DNA of 64,000 nt from positions 186,001 to 250,000 of the forward strand of contig NZ_VTTL01000006.1 in assembly GCF_008364685.1 (NCBI RefSeq). Direction: 5' to 3'. Below, in pieces: positions 1-9,001 of this stretch. Below the pieces are notes generated by a model. It did no database searches and was not told where the DNA came from. It worked only from the letters and a program-made list of their open reading frames with translations. This DNA is from Xanthobacter oligotrophicus. GTDB lineage: Bacteria; Pseudomonadota; Alphaproteobacteria; Rhizobiales; Xanthobacteraceae. The stretch's first letter is position 1; the number at the start of each line of letters is the position of its first letter. Both the position numbers and the translations under genes were made by a program.

Positions 1-1
1 C

Positions 2-652
2 AATTACTCCATCGCCCAGCATGCCGACGACATGCTGGCGGCGCTGGATGCACTGGGCATTGCCTTCTGCCACCTTGCCACCCATTCCACGGGCGGCATC
101 ATCTCTACCCGGATGATCCTGAATCAGCCGGATCGCTTCGGCCGGGTGTTCTCGCTCTCGCCGGTGGGGCCGCAGGGCCTCGCCTTCCGCCCCGAGCAGG
201 CGGCCTTCTTCGACAAGATGAAGGTCGACCGCGAGCTGACGCGGCAGGTGCTGGCGTCCACCGCCATGAGCCTGTTCGAGCCGGAAAGCCTCGCCGAGGG
301 ACCGGCCCGCTTCAAGCCGGACGCGGGTCCGCGCGCCAGCCTGTTCGAGCGCATCGTGGACCAGACCATGGGGGTGTCCGACGGCATCTGGTCCGGCACG
401 CCGGTCACCCTCACCAAGGAGGCGGCGAGTGGTGAGCTGAAGGCGCGCATGGGCACCATCACCCATCCCCACCTTGTGGTCTGGGGCATGAATGACGGTG
501 TGATCCCCGAGAAGGATCTCAAGGAGATGGCGGCGCTCATGCCCGACTGCCGCTTTGTGGCGGTGCCGGGCATCGGCCATTCGCTGAATTTGGAGGCGCC
601 GGAATTGTATGCCGGCTATTTCGGCGCGTGGTTCGGCGGGCTTACGGGCTGA
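2..652 (+). CDS. alpha/beta hydrolase, C-terminal part
   Basis: The frame is already open at base 2, so the start lies before the window; 216 residues are visible. They show the alpha/beta hydrolase fold: a nucleophile elbow T-H-S-T-G-G (Ser about 29 visible residues in), an acidic-residue strand around VVWGMNDGVIPEK, and a C-terminal G-I-G-H-S with the catalytic His. The type of hydrolysis (ester, lactone, haloalkane or other) cannot be told from this part. It converges on the next gene, which runs on the minus strand. Confidence 0.8.
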   Translation, partial: NYSIAQHADDMLAALDALGIAFCHLATHSTGGIISTRMILNQPDRFGRVFSLSPVGPQGLAFRPEQAAFFDKMKVDRELTRQVLASTAMSLFEPESLAEGPARFKPDAGPRASLFERIVDQTMGVSDGIWSGTPVTLTKEAASGELKARMGTITHPHLVVWGMNDGVIPEKDLKEMAALMPDCRFVAVPGIGHSLNLEAPELYAGYFGAWFGGLTG

Positions 653-689
653 GGGGCGTTTGAGACATCGCCCCGATGGTGCTGGTATG

Positions 690-749
690 AGCCCGCGCGG
701 CGTTTGAGCGAAACCCACTTGGCGTCGGTCGAAGACCGAGGCTGATGGT
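690..749. repeat. dispersed 60-bp intergenic repeat, copy 1
   Basis: About 60 bases starting AGCCCGCGCGGCG and ending GATGGT recur with roughly 85 percent identity at 27,284-27,342. Both copies sit immediately downstream of the stop codon of a minus-strand gene (the phosphotransferase here, the polyprenyl synthase there). The function is unknown; the position suggests a role or tolerance at transcript 3' ends. Confidence 0.7.
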
Positions 750-751
750 AT

Positions 752-1771
752 CTACGTGAACTCCGCCGCCCGCCGGGCGAAGGCGGCGGAGAGAGCGCCG
801 GTTTCCGCCGCGCCTTCCGCCGCGGCGTTGCCGGCTTTCGCCCGGGCGGCGATGCCCTCGAAGATCACCGCCCAGCGGAACAAAGCGAACGCCATGTGGA
901 AGTCGGTGAGCGTGAGGCCATGGGTCGCCGCGGCCTCATACTGCGCCACGAAATCCGCGCGGGCGGGGATGCCCAACGCGTCGAGGTCCAGCCCCGCGAT
1001 GCCGCCATACTCCTCAGGCCGCGACACCCAGGCCATGGCGCAATGGGCAAGGTCGGCCAGCGGATGGCCGAGGGTGGACAATTCCCAGTCCAGCACCGCC
1101 ACCACCTCGGGGCGGGTGGGGTGGAACATGAGATTGCCTATGCGATAGTCGCCATGGGCGATGCGCGTGGTGTCGTCCGCCGGCACATGAGCCGGCAGCC
1201 AGGCGACCAGGCGGTCGATGCTGACGTCCTCGCGGGTCTTCGACAGCTCCCACTGGCGGGTCCAGCGGGCGATCTGGCGGCCGAAATAATTGCCGGGGCG
1301 GCCGAAATCGGCGAGGCCGGCGGCGGCGAAGTCCACGTTGTGGAGCGCCGCCAGCGTCTGCGCCATGGCGGCATACATGGCGCCGCGCTCCCCAGGGGAG
1401 ACGCCGGGCAGGGTGCAGTCGTGGAACACGCGCCCCTCCACCTTGTCCATCACATAGAACAAGGTGCCGATGACCGAGCGGTCCTCGCACAGCAGCAGCG
1501 TGGGCGGCACCGGAACCGGCGTGTCGGCCAGCGCCCGCATGATGCGGAATTCGCGATCCACCGCATGGGCGGAGGGTAGAAGCTCTCCCGGCGGCTGCTT
1601 GCGCAGCACCAGCGCGCGGTTGGCGTAGGTGACGAAGAAGGTGGGGTTGGATTGGCCCCCCGAAATGGGCTGGAGCCTGGGCGCGCCTTCAAGGTCGCTG
1701 ATGTGCGCCTTGAGATGGGCGTCGAGGGCAGCGACGTCGAAGCCGTAGGCGGTGCTTTCGGACCCGCTCAT
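752..1771 (-). CDS. phosphotransferase family protein (APH fold), acyl-CoA-dehydrogenase associated
   Basis: A 339-residue protein of the aminoglycoside-phosphotransferase/choline-kinase fold. It has an N-terminal G-G-Q-S-N nucleotide loop (about residues 38-42), a catalytic H-G-D-Y-R-I-G-N near residue 205, and the metal-binding V-L-D-W-E shortly after. The ATG is chosen because it overlaps the stop of the upstream acyl-CoA dehydrogenase by four bases (ATGA), which indicates translational coupling. In many Proteobacteria this family is paired with, or fused to, acyl-CoA dehydrogenases (ACAD10/11-like), where it phosphorylates 4-hydroxyacyl-CoA so that the dehydrogenase partner can complete isomerisation for beta-oxidation. 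That role is inferred from family and context; antibiotic resistance is unlikely. Confidence 0.85.
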   Translation of the reverse strand: MSGSESTAYGFDVAALDAHLKAHISDLEGAPRLQPISGGQSNPTFFVTYANRALVLRKQPPGELLPSAHAVDREFRIMRALADTPVPVPPTLLLCEDRSVIGTLFYVMDKVEGRVFHDCTLPGVSPGERGAMYAAMAQTLAALHNVDFAAAGLADFGRPGNYFGRQIARWTRQWELSKTREDVSIDRLVAWLPAHVPADDTTRIAHGDYRIGNLMFHPTRPEVVAVLDWELSTLGHPLADLAHCAMAWVSRPEEYGGIAGLDLDALGIPARADFVAQYEAAATHGLTLTDFHMAFALFRWAVIFEGIAARAKAGNAAAEGAAETGALSAAFARRAAEFT

Positions 1772-2982
1772 GCGCCTTCTCCCACCGGCCAGTTCCAGAA
1801 GGCACCTTCTTCCTTCTCCAGGAAGCGGTTCAGCACCATCTCGTGCACCGCGTCCGCGCCGTCCACCAGGCGGGCCTGGCGGGCGTAGCGGTAGATCCAC
1901 TCCAGCACCGTATCCTTGGAATAGCCGCGCGCGCCATTGATCTGGATGGCGCTGTCGGCGGCGAGGTGCAGGGTGTTGGCGGCCTTGATCTTGGCCATGG
2001 ACACCTCCTTGCGGGCAAGTCCGCCGCGATCCAGCTCCCACGCCGCCTTCATGGTGAGCAGGCGGCCGATCTCGATGTCCATGGCGATGCGGCCCAGCAG
2101 GGTCTGCACGCTCTCGCGGTCGGCGAGGCGCACGCCGAAGCCGTAGCGCACGTCCGCATACGCCCGTGCGATCTCCACACAGCGCATGGCGAGGCCCAGC
2201 CAGCGCATGCAATGGGTGAGGCGCGCAGGCCCGAGGCGGATCTGGGTCACACGCAGGCCCTTGCCCTCGCCCAGCAGCACATCCTCGGGGGGGATTTCGA
2301 GGCCGTCGAACTCCAGCTCGCAATGCCCGCCATGCTCCTCCGGCCCCATGATGGGGATGCGGCGCACGATGCGCCAGCCCGGCGCGTCGCGATGGAAGGC
2401 GAAGGCGGTGAGGCCGGTGCGCGGATCGTCCGAGGTACGGGCGACGAGGATGAGGTGGGCGGCCTCCTCCGCGCCGGTGATGAACCATTTGCGGCCGTAG
2501 ATGCGATAGCTGCCGTTCGGCTGCTTCTCGGCGCGAGTGAGCATCATGGAGGGGTCGGAGCCGCCGCCGGGATGGGGCTCGGTCATCACGAAGGCGGAGC
2601 GCACCGCGCCGGACGCGATGGGGGCGAGCCATTTCGCCTTCTGCTCGGGCGTGCCCACCTGTTCCAGCACCATCATGTTGCCGTCGTCGGGGGCGGCGGA
2701 ATTGAACACCACGGGGCCGAAGATGGAGCGGTTCATCTCGGTGTAGCAGACCGCCATGCCCACCCGGCCGACGCCGAGGCCGCCGCTCTCCGGCTTCAGC
2801 TGGAGGTTCCACAGGCCCTCGGCCCGCGCCTTCTCCCGCAGCCGCGCCAGCGGGGCGGGCGCGATGTTCTCGTGGGCATCATAGGCGGCGGGGTCGGCTT
2901 CCAGCGGAATGATCTCGCGATCCACGAACGCGCCGATGCGGCGCCGCAGGTCTTCGAGGGCGGGGGAGATGGTGAAGTCCAT
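1768..2982 (-). CDS. acyl-CoA dehydrogenase family protein
   Basis: A 404-residue flavoprotein with the standard acyl-CoA dehydrogenase layout: N-terminal helical domain, FAD-binding beta domain with the signature T-E-P-H-P-G-G-G-S-D (residues 134-143), and C-terminal helical domain with the Q-I-N-G-A-R-G-Y region. It probably oxidises a fatty or branched acyl-CoA (or hydroxyacyl-CoA, together with the coupled phosphotransferase) and passes electrons to ETF. It is the first gene of a two-gene operon and overlaps the next gene by four bases. A perfect palindrome just upstream suggests TetR-type repression. The exact substrate is not readable from sequence. Confidence 0.92.
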   Translation of the reverse strand: MDFTISPALEDLRRRIGAFVDREIIPLEADPAAYDAHENIAPAPLARLREKARAEGLWNLQLKPESGGLGVGRVGMAVCYTEMNRSIFGPVVFNSAAPDDGNMMVLEQVGTPEQKAKWLAPIASGAVRSAFVMTEPHPGGGSDPSMMLTRAEKQPNGSYRIYGRKWFITGAEEAAHLILVARTSDDPRTGLTAFAFHRDAPGWRIVRRIPIMGPEEHGGHCELEFDGLEIPPEDVLLGEGKGLRVTQIRLGPARLTHCMRWLGLAMRCVEIARAYADVRYGFGVRLADRESVQTLLGRIAMDIEIGRLLTMKAAWELDRGGLARKEVSMAKIKAANTLHLAADSAIQINGARGYSKDTVLEWIYRYARQARLVDGADAVHEMVLNRFLEKEEGAFWNWPVGEGA

Positions 2983-3014
2983 GGTGACCTCGATGGCTGG
3001 GAGGCACGAAAAAG

Positions 3015-3035
3015 AGCGAGCGCTCGCTTTTTATA
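3015..3035 (-). promoter_or_regulatory. palindromic operator and -10 upstream of the acyl-CoA dehydrogenase operon
   Basis: AGCGAGCGCTCGCT (3015-3028) is a perfect 14-base palindrome 33 bases before the dehydrogenase start. Reading the minus strand, TATAAA (3035-3030) lies directly upstream and fits a -10 element, which would place the transcription start inside the palindrome. The layout fits a TetR-family repressor of acyl-CoA catabolism. No regulator gene is adjacent, so the partner is unknown. Confidence 0.6.
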
Positions 3036-3246
3036 TTCACGCCGCTGAAACCGCAAGTCGTCTCGTGACGAACGGCCAGAAGGGTGGGTCTGGCCGGTGC
3101 GGGGTTTCGCGGGCAGATCGTGCGCCAGCGGCTTCCGCCGGCCCGTCGCATTCCATGGGGCGCGCGGTCCCATCGTTGCGCGGCTTTGTGGCGTCGGCCG
3201 CGCGCCGTGTTTCAACCCTGCCGGTACGTGCCGGCAGGGGCAGCCG

Positions 3247-4368
3247 TCATTCGGCGGCGGACTTCGCTGCAGATTTCGCAGCCGCCTTCGCGGTGCCGGC
3301 CGTGTGGGCGACAGCGCCGCTGCCGTCCGGCACTGCCGGTACCACGGGGGAGCCGGCAAGGCGCAGGCTCAGTTCCCGCGCCCCGAGCAGGGTGAGCGAA
3401 AGGGCGAAGGGCACGATGTAGTAGAACAGGCGGAAAATCAGCAGCGCGGCCAGAAGTTCGCTCTTGTCGAACTGCGGCAGGGCGACCAGCAGCGCCGCGT
3501 CGAACACGCCGAGGCCGCCCGGCGCATGGCTGGCGAAGCCCAGCAGCGTGGCGGTGACGAAGATGACCGCCAGCGACACCGGGTCGATATAGGGCGTCGA
3601 CGGCATCAGCATGTACATGGCGGCGGCGCACAGGGTGAGGTCGAGGATGCCGATGCCCACCTGGACCAAAGTGGTGCGCCCGCGCGGCAGGGTCACGAAC
3701 CAGGACGAGCGGCCGATGGTGCGCGGCGCCAGCGACACCCAGGTGATGTAGCCCGCCAGCACCGCCAGCGCGCCGATGCCGATCATCCGGTTGATGGCGG
3801 GGGGCAGCCGGTCTACCGCCGTGGCGGCTTCCGGATGGATGGTGATGCCGAGGCCCAGCACCGCGATGTTGCCGAGCCAGAAGGTGAGCCCAGCCACGAA
3901 GCAGATCTTGGCCACGTCGATGGCCCCGAGCCCCCAGGCGGAATAGATGCGGTAGCGCACCGAGCCGCCGGTGAAGACGGTGAAGCCCACATTGTGGCCG
4001 ATGGAATAGGAACAGAACCCCGCCAGCGCCGCGATGCGGTAGGGCACGTGGTCCTTGCCGATGGTGCGCAGGGCGAACCAGTCATAGAAGGTGAGGGTGA
4101 GATAGGCCCCCGCCACCAGCAGGAAGCCGATGATGACGTTGCGCGGGTCCTTCTCGGCGAGGGCCGCCATCACGTCCGCGAACTTCAGGTTGTGAAGCAT
4201 GCGGTAGAGCACGGTGGCCGCAAAAGCGATCACCACCAGGCTCAGGATGAAGCCCAGCCCGTGCAGACCTACCCGATCCCGCAGGAAAACCCAGATTTTC
4301 GAAGCTACCGCCCGAACACCCATTGCGTCACCGATATCCCCCGCCCGCAACGTCACCGGCCCGCCCAC
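3247..4368 (-). CDS. flippase-like / lysylphosphatidylglycerol-synthase TM-domain membrane protein
   Basis: A 373-residue polytopic inner-membrane protein of the COG0392/UPF0104 family, related to the flippase half of MprF. Eight or so hydrophobic segments are seen. Conserved family features include the F-T-G-G-S-V-R-Y-R loop, the S-H-A-P-G-G-L-G-V-F-D motif, and R-L-F-Y-Y-I-V-P near the C-terminus. An Ala/Lys-rich tail (residues about 350-373) is unusual and probably cytoplasmic. No aminoacyl-transferase domain is present, so lipid lysinylation is not expected. Lipid or polyprenyl translocation is the family-level guess. An internal ATG at 4323 (residue 16) is an equally possible start, nearer the first membrane segment. 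Confidence 0.8.
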   Translation of the reverse strand: MGGPVTLRAGDIGDAMGVRAVASKIWVFLRDRVGLHGLGFILSLVVIAFAATVLYRMLHNLKFADVMAALAEKDPRNVIIGFLLVAGAYLTLTFYDWFALRTIGKDHVPYRIAALAGFCSYSIGHNVGFTVFTGGSVRYRIYSAWGLGAIDVAKICFVAGLTFWLGNIAVLGLGITIHPEAATAVDRLPPAINRMIGIGALAVLAGYITWVSLAPRTIGRSSWFVTLPRGRTTLVQVGIGILDLTLCAAAMYMLMPSTPYIDPVSLAVIFVTATLLGFASHAPGGLGVFDAALLVALPQFDKSELLAALLIFRLFYYIVPFALSLTLLGARELSLRLAGSPVVPAVPDGSGAVAHTAGTAKAAAKSAAKSAAE

Positions 4369-4556
4369 ATCTGCACGCTTTCGCGCGAGTTTGAAGGGCC
4401 ATTTTCACTCTTTTCGCATCGTGACGCCGCCGGCTCGCTCAGATTGTATTGTTCGTTGGCCGCACTTCAGGGGCGGCGCCGCGATGGCCGCCGGTCCATG
4501 GCTGCCTGCCGATTCCAGACTGATCCCTGCCCGCCGTGACGGCGCGGTGAATGCCC

Positions 4557-6443
4557 TTAAAGCTTCACCGGATAGCCGATCTCCACCGTGCGGGCCCGCG
4601 GCAGGCCGAACCGGTCCACCGAGCGCTCCGCGTTCCGGGCGAGGAAGGCGAACACATGCGCCACCACGTCCTTGATCTTCGTCACCTCGTCGGGCGGGAT
4701 GATCCGCTCGTGGCCGATCACATAGATGGCCGCGTCCGGATCGATGCCGCGAGCGCTGAGCGCCGGGCCGAGCACGGAGGGAACGTCGATCTGCTGCATG
4801 TAGCCGAAGCGCAGATCCACCCGCACGAAGCCCTCGTTGAGGGTCGTCACCTTCACCCGGTCCTCCACCGAGACCCGGGGCCGAGCGGCGATCCACACCG
4901 ACACGATCACCGCCTTCTCGAACCGGACCTTCAAGAGATCCGCCATGCGCGAGAGGGCGACGGGAGTCATGGCACCCGCACGAGACAGAAAGATGGCGGT
5001 GCGGGGGGCTTCCACGTCGTTCACCCGGTCCTTGCGGGCGACGAAGCTGTCGAGGGGCTCGGTGAAGCGGACCTGCTGGGCCACCACGCCCTCCAGGCCG
5101 CGCCGCCAGCTCACCATCACGAAGATGATGGCGGCGGCGATGCTCAGGGGCAGCCAGCCGCCGTCGTGGATCTTGGTCATGTTGGCCGAGGCGAAGGCGA
5201 AATCGATGATGAGCAGGCCGGTCGCCATGGCCCATACCGCCGGCGCCGGCCAGCCCCACGACCGGTGCACCTGGGCGACGAACAGGATGGAGGTGGTGAC
5301 CATGGCGAAGGCCACCGCGATGCCGTAGGCCGAGGCCAGCCGGTCGGAGGCCTCGAAGCCCAGCACCACGGCGATGCAGGCGATCATCAGCAGCCAGTTC
5401 AGCCGGCCCACATAGATGTGCTGCTCGTTGTGCTCGGAGGTGTAGCGGATCCGCATGGGCGGCAGGTAGCCCAGCTCGATGGCCTGCTTCGCCAGCGAGA
5501 ACACGCCGGTGATGATGGACTGGGAGGCGATCACCGTCGCCGCCGTGGCAAGGAACAGCAGCGGGATGTCGAACGGGTCCGGGCACAGGTCGTAGAACGG
5601 GTTGCGCACCGCGTTCGGGTCCACCAGCAGGATCGCGCCCTGGCCGAAATAATTGAGCAGCAGCGCCGGCATGGCCACGAACAGCCAGGCGCGGGCGATG
5701 ACCGGGCGGCCGAAATGGCCAAGGTCCGCATAGAGCGCCTCGCCGCCCGTCACCGCCAGGAAGCAGGCGCCGAGGATGACGCCGGCAAGCCCGGGATGGT
5801 TCACCATCAGCATGATGCCGTAGCGCGGGTCGAGCCCGGCCAGCACCTGGGGCGCCTGCAGGATGCCGTAGACGCCCAGTGTCCCCAGCGAGCCGAACCA
5901 CACCAGCATGATCGGCCCGAAGAAGGAGGCGATGCGCTCGGTTCCCAGCCGCTGCGACAGGAAGACGGCGAGCAGCACCACCACGGTGAGCGTCACCACC
6001 CAGTGTTCCAGCTCCGGCGATATGACCTGGAGTCCCTCGATGGCCGAGAGCACCGACATGGCCGGGGTCAGAACGCCGTCGCCGATGAGCATGGCGGCGC
6101 CCAGCAGGCCAGCCGCCAGCAGGTACCAGCGCATGCCGAGCGCACTGCGGTGGAGGTCGAGCAGGGTGACGAGGGCCAGGATGCCGCCTTCGCCGTCATT
6201 GTCCGCCCGCAGCACCAGCATCACGTATTTCACGGTGACGGAAAGGATGATGCTCCAGGTGATGAGGGAGAGCAGCCCCAGCACGTCGGCGCCGAGGAAA
6301 TTGGTTCCGCCCACCGCCAGGACGCCCTGCTTGAGGGCGTAGAGCGGGCTGGTGCCGATGTCGCCGAACACCACGCCGAGGGCGCCGATCTCGGCGGCGA
6401 ACGGCAGGGGGCGTGTGCGGTCGCGGGAAAAGCTGAGGGCCAT
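4557..6443 (-). CDS. kup: low-affinity potassium transport protein Kup
   Basis: A 628-residue K+/H+ symporter of the KUP/HAK/KT family, the usual bacterial length. The hallmark G-V-V-F-G-D-I-G-T-S-P-L-Y lies at residues 23-35, followed by about 12 membrane segments and a soluble C-terminal domain of about 180 residues. Kup takes up potassium at the inner membrane, mainly at low pH or under osmotic stress. The gene stands alone, with a 620-base region upstream that contains a short tandem repeat. No Kdp or Trk genes are adjacent. Confidence 0.95.
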   Translation of the reverse strand: MALSFSRDRTRPLPFAAEIGALGVVFGDIGTSPLYALKQGVLAVGGTNFLGADVLGLLSLITWSIILSVTVKYVMLVLRADNDGEGGILALVTLLDLHRSALGMRWYLLAAGLLGAAMLIGDGVLTPAMSVLSAIEGLQVISPELEHWVVTLTVVVLLAVFLSQRLGTERIASFFGPIMLVWFGSLGTLGVYGILQAPQVLAGLDPRYGIMLMVNHPGLAGVILGACFLAVTGGEALYADLGHFGRPVIARAWLFVAMPALLLNYFGQGAILLVDPNAVRNPFYDLCPDPFDIPLLFLATAATVIASQSIITGVFSLAKQAIELGYLPPMRIRYTSEHNEQHIYVGRLNWLLMIACIAVVLGFEASDRLASAYGIAVAFAMVTTSILFVAQVHRSWGWPAPAVWAMATGLLIIDFAFASANMTKIHDGGWLPLSIAAAIIFVMVSWRRGLEGVVAQQVRFTEPLDSFVARKDRVNDVEAPRTAIFLSRAGAMTPVALSRMADLLKVRFEKAVIVSVWIAARPRVSVEDRVKVTTLNEGFVRVDLRFGYMQQIDVPSVLGPALSARGIDPDAAIYVIGHERIIPPDEVTKIKDVVAHVFAFLARNAERSVDRFGLPRARTVEIGYPVKL

Positions 6444-6996
6444 CGAGGGCGATCGCTGCTCAGTGCCGCGCGTCGGGCAGGGGGAAGGTGCGGTGCCGGC
6501 CGTCGGGGCTCTGGTTTGTAAAAGCGCCGCGCTGCCCCGGCATCTGGAACCCCAAGCTGCGCAGGTTCATGCCGCAGGGTGACCTGCCGCCAAGTGACCT
6601 GCCGCACAGTGTCCTGTCGCGCAGTGTCACGCCTCGCGACCGTCGCACGAAACCGTTCAAGGCAAGCCCCCGCGCGTTTCCCGTCCGTGGCACATGGGCA
6701 GAGATCCGGACCGTGCCACGCCCGGCCCCAAGCCGAGGCCAGGGACCGAAAAGACGCCGCTCCGGAACCGTCCGGCTCTGCCCGCATGGGGCGGGTGCAC
6801 CCAACACCTAGCTCCGTTCGCGGGGGAAGACAATGCGCCGCCGCAAACCCTCCAATACCAACGGCCTCGGTCGTTGACCGGGGCCGAGAGGGCGACGCTC
6901 ATGCGCCGCGCGGGCCAGGACCTGAGACCCGGCAGCCGGGCCACGGGCGCAGGTCCAAACCGCCAGAAACAGGTCCAAATCACCCTCGAAACGAAG
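6444..6996. other. long intergenic region upstream of kup
   Basis: No convincing gene was found on either strand in these roughly 550 bases. It contains four tandem degenerate 15-base units (6579-6638) and the ahcY terminator at its right edge. Presumably it includes the kup promoter, but no clear -35/-10 pair stands out. Confidence 0.5.
6579..6638. repeat. four tandem degenerate 15-bp repeats upstream of kup
   Basis: Four consecutive 15-base units are present: GTGACCTGCCGCCAA, GTGACCTGCCGCACA, GTGTCCTGTCGCGCA and GTGTCACGCCTCGCG. The first two differ at only two positions and the last is the most degraded. The array ends about 135 bases upstream of the kup start. It could be a cluster of regulator-binding sites or simple slippage-derived repeats. 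Confidence 0.65.
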
Positions 6997-7020
6997 AACG
7001 CCGGCCCGAGGGCCGGCGTT
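6997..7020 (-). terminator. rho-independent terminator of ahcY
   Basis: AACGCCGGCC (6997-7006) pairs perfectly with GGCCGGCGTT (7011-7020) around a four-base loop. On the minus strand the stem is followed by a T-rich CTTCGTTT. It lies 44 bases after the ahcY stop. Confidence 0.75.
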
Positions 7021-7063
7021 CCGCTGGATCATGGCTGGCGCGCGAGGCGCGGCCGGCCGCCGC

Positions 7064-8461
7064 TCAGTAGCGGTAGTGCTCGCTCTTGAACGGACCCTGC
7101 TGGGGCACGCCGATATAGGCCGACTGCTGGTCGGTGAGCTTCGTCAGCTTCACCCCGATCTTGTCGAGGTGGAGCGAGGCCACCTTCTCGTCGAGGTGCT
7201 TGGGCAGGGTGTAGACTTCCTTGGCGTACTGGCCGGGCTTGGTGAACAGCTCGATCTGCGCCAGCGTCTGGTTGGTGAAGGACGCGGACATGACGAAGCT
7301 CGGGTGGCCGGTGGCGTTGCCGAGGTTCACGAGGCGGCCTTCCGACAGCAGGATGATGCGCTTGCCGTCGGCGAACTCCACCTCGTCCACCTGCGGCTTC
7401 ACGTTGTGCCACTTCAGGTTCTTGAGGCCGGCCACCTGAATCTCGCTGTCGAAGTGGCCGATGTTGCAGACGATGGCGCGGTCCTTCATGGCCCGCATGT
7501 GATCCACGGTGATCACGTCCAGGTTGCCGGTGGCGGTCACGAAGATGTCGGCGCGCTTGGCGGCATCCTCCATGGTGGTGACCTCATAGCCTTCCATGGC
7601 GGCCTGGAGGGCGCAGATGGGGTCGACTTCCGACACCATGACCCGGCAGCCGGCGTTGCGCAGGGAGGCGGCGGAGCCCTTGCCCACGTCGCCGAAGCCC
7701 GCGACCATGGCCACCTTGCCGGCCATCATCACGTCGGTGCCGCGGCGGATGCCGTCCACCAGCGACTCACGGCAGCCGTAGAGGTTGTCGAACTTGGACT
7801 TGGTGACGCTGTCGTTGACGTTGATGGCGGGCCACAGCAGCGTGCCCTTCTTCTGCATCTCGTAGAGACGGTGCACGCCCGTGGTGGTCTCTTCCGTCAC
7901 GCCGCGGATGGACTTGGCGAGCAGGGTGTACCAGCCCGGCTTGTGCTTCAGGCGGCGCTTGATGGCGGCGAAGAGGACTTCCTCCTCCTCGTTGGTGGCG
8001 CCGTCGAGGAAGGCGGTGTCGCCGTTCTCCGCGCGCAGGCCGAGATGGACGAGAAGGGTGGCGTCGCCGCCGTCGTCCAGGATCATGTTCGGCGCGCCGC
8101 CGTCGGCCCACTCGAAGATGCGGTGGGTGTATTCCCAGTATTCCTCCAGCGTCTCGCCCTTCACGGCGAAGACGGGCACGCCGGCGGCGGCGATGGCGGC
8201 GGCGGCATGGTCCTGGGTGGAGTAGATGTTGCAGGAGGCCCAGCGCACGTCGGCGCCCAGCGCCTTCAGCGTCTCGATGAGCACGCCGGTCTGGATGGTC
8301 ATGTGCAGGGAGCCGGCGATGCGGGCGCCCTTCAGCGGCTGGGACGGGCCGTATTCGGCGCGGGTGGCCATGAGGCCGGGCATTTCGATTTCGGCGATGT
8401 CCAGCTCCTTGCGACCCCAGTCCGCAAGGTTGATGTCCTTCACCACGTAATCGTTGCTCAT
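7064..8461 (-). CDS. ahcY: adenosylhomocysteinase
   Basis: A 465-residue cytosolic S-adenosylhomocysteine hydrolase. It cleaves SAH to adenosine and homocysteine, removing the product inhibitor of methyltransferases and feeding the methionine cycle. Visible features are the conserved [10 protein letters not shown] segment (residues 77-86), the Rossmann NAD-binding G-F-G-D-V-G-K-G (255-262), and the C-terminal S-E-H-Y-R-Y tail that reaches the neighbouring subunit in the tetramer. The length includes the roughly 40-residue insertion typical of alphaproteobacterial enzymes. It is monocistronic, with its own terminator and a SahR-like operator upstream. Confidence 0.98.
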   Translation of the reverse strand: MSNDYVVKDINLADWGRKELDIAEIEMPGLMATRAEYGPSQPLKGARIAGSLHMTIQTGVLIETLKALGADVRWASCNIYSTQDHAAAAIAAAGVPVFAVKGETLEEYWEYTHRIFEWADGGAPNMILDDGGDATLLVHLGLRAENGDTAFLDGATNEEEEVLFAAIKRRLKHKPGWYTLLAKSIRGVTEETTTGVHRLYEMQKKGTLLWPAINVNDSVTKSKFDNLYGCRESLVDGIRRGTDVMMAGKVAMVAGFGDVGKGSAASLRNAGCRVMVSEVDPICALQAAMEGYEVTTMEDAAKRADIFVTATGNLDVITVDHMRAMKDRAIVCNIGHFDSEIQVAGLKNLKWHNVKPQVDEVEFADGKRIILLSEGRLVNLGNATGHPSFVMSASFTNQTLAQIELFTKPGQYAKEVYTLPKHLDEKVASLHLDKIGVKLTKLTDQQSAYIGVPQQGPFKSEHYRY

Positions 8462-8547
8462 GGATTGCTCCGCTGGAATGCGCCGCGCCGCAGGGCGCAG
8501 GTCGGGATGCGGGCCTGTAGCACGGCGCCTTCATCGCGGCAATAAGG

Positions 8548-8567
8548 ATATAAAGAAATGCTTATAT
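8548..8567 (-). promoter_or_regulatory. probable SahR operator upstream of ahcY
   Basis: ATATAAAGAAATGCTTATAT is an interrupted palindrome (ATATAA, 8-base spacer, TTATAT) in an otherwise GC-rich region, 87 bases upstream of the ahcY start. As I recall it, the binding motif of the ArsR-family regulator SahR, which senses SAH and controls ahcY and methionine genes in Proteobacteria, is an AT-rich palindrome of this form. The assignment rests on motif shape and target gene; no sahR gene is in the window. Confidence 0.55.
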
Positions 8568-8670
8568 GGCAGAGGCCGGTGCCGGCAAAGCCGCACGACG
8601 GCTCGTCTGCCAAGATGGCGGCCAAGTTGCCGCTCGCACCCGCCAAAGTAAGGTTGGCGACAGGCGCGCT

Positions 8671-8698
8671 TTGATTCCGACAAAAATTGTGATATACG
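8671..8698 (+). promoter_or_regulatory. possible sigma-70 promoter for carD
   Basis: TTGATT (8671-8676) and TATACG (8693-8698) are separated by 16 bases in an AT-rich pocket upstream of carD. This would give a leader of about 300 bases, which is long. Moderate match only. Confidence 0.3.
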
Positions 8699-9001
8699 TG
8701 ACTTTACAGTCGATTGCTTCCACCAACCAGCCGCTTCGCGCCCGCACAGTGTTCGCGCATGACCATGGGCGTATTCTCGGGAATACAGGGGCGAGAATTT
8801 ACGTGCCTGCCGACACTTACGGCGAGGCGCGGGGGCTGTCCATCGCCATCGACTGGCTGAGCGGGTTGGCGGGCGTTCCGGCCGCGACCCAAGTCCGCAG
8901 CGCCAGGTGCGCGCCGTCCCGGTACCGGACCGGCCGGCCTCCGCGCCAACAGGTTCGGCCCGGGAGTCATGTCCCTGGGGCGGATCAGGAGTGTCAAGAG
9001 C

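Noticed and set aside
2812-3359. Extended minus-strand frames upstream of the acyl-CoA dehydrogenase start
   Set aside because: They read through the operator and have Arg/Pro-rich shadow composition; the dehydrogenase start at 2982 gives the family N-terminus.
8462-8547. SAM-II or SAH riboswitch upstream of ahcY
   Set aside because: The leader between the AT-rich operator and the start was read for the conserved riboswitch core and pseudoknot strings, and no convincing match was seen.
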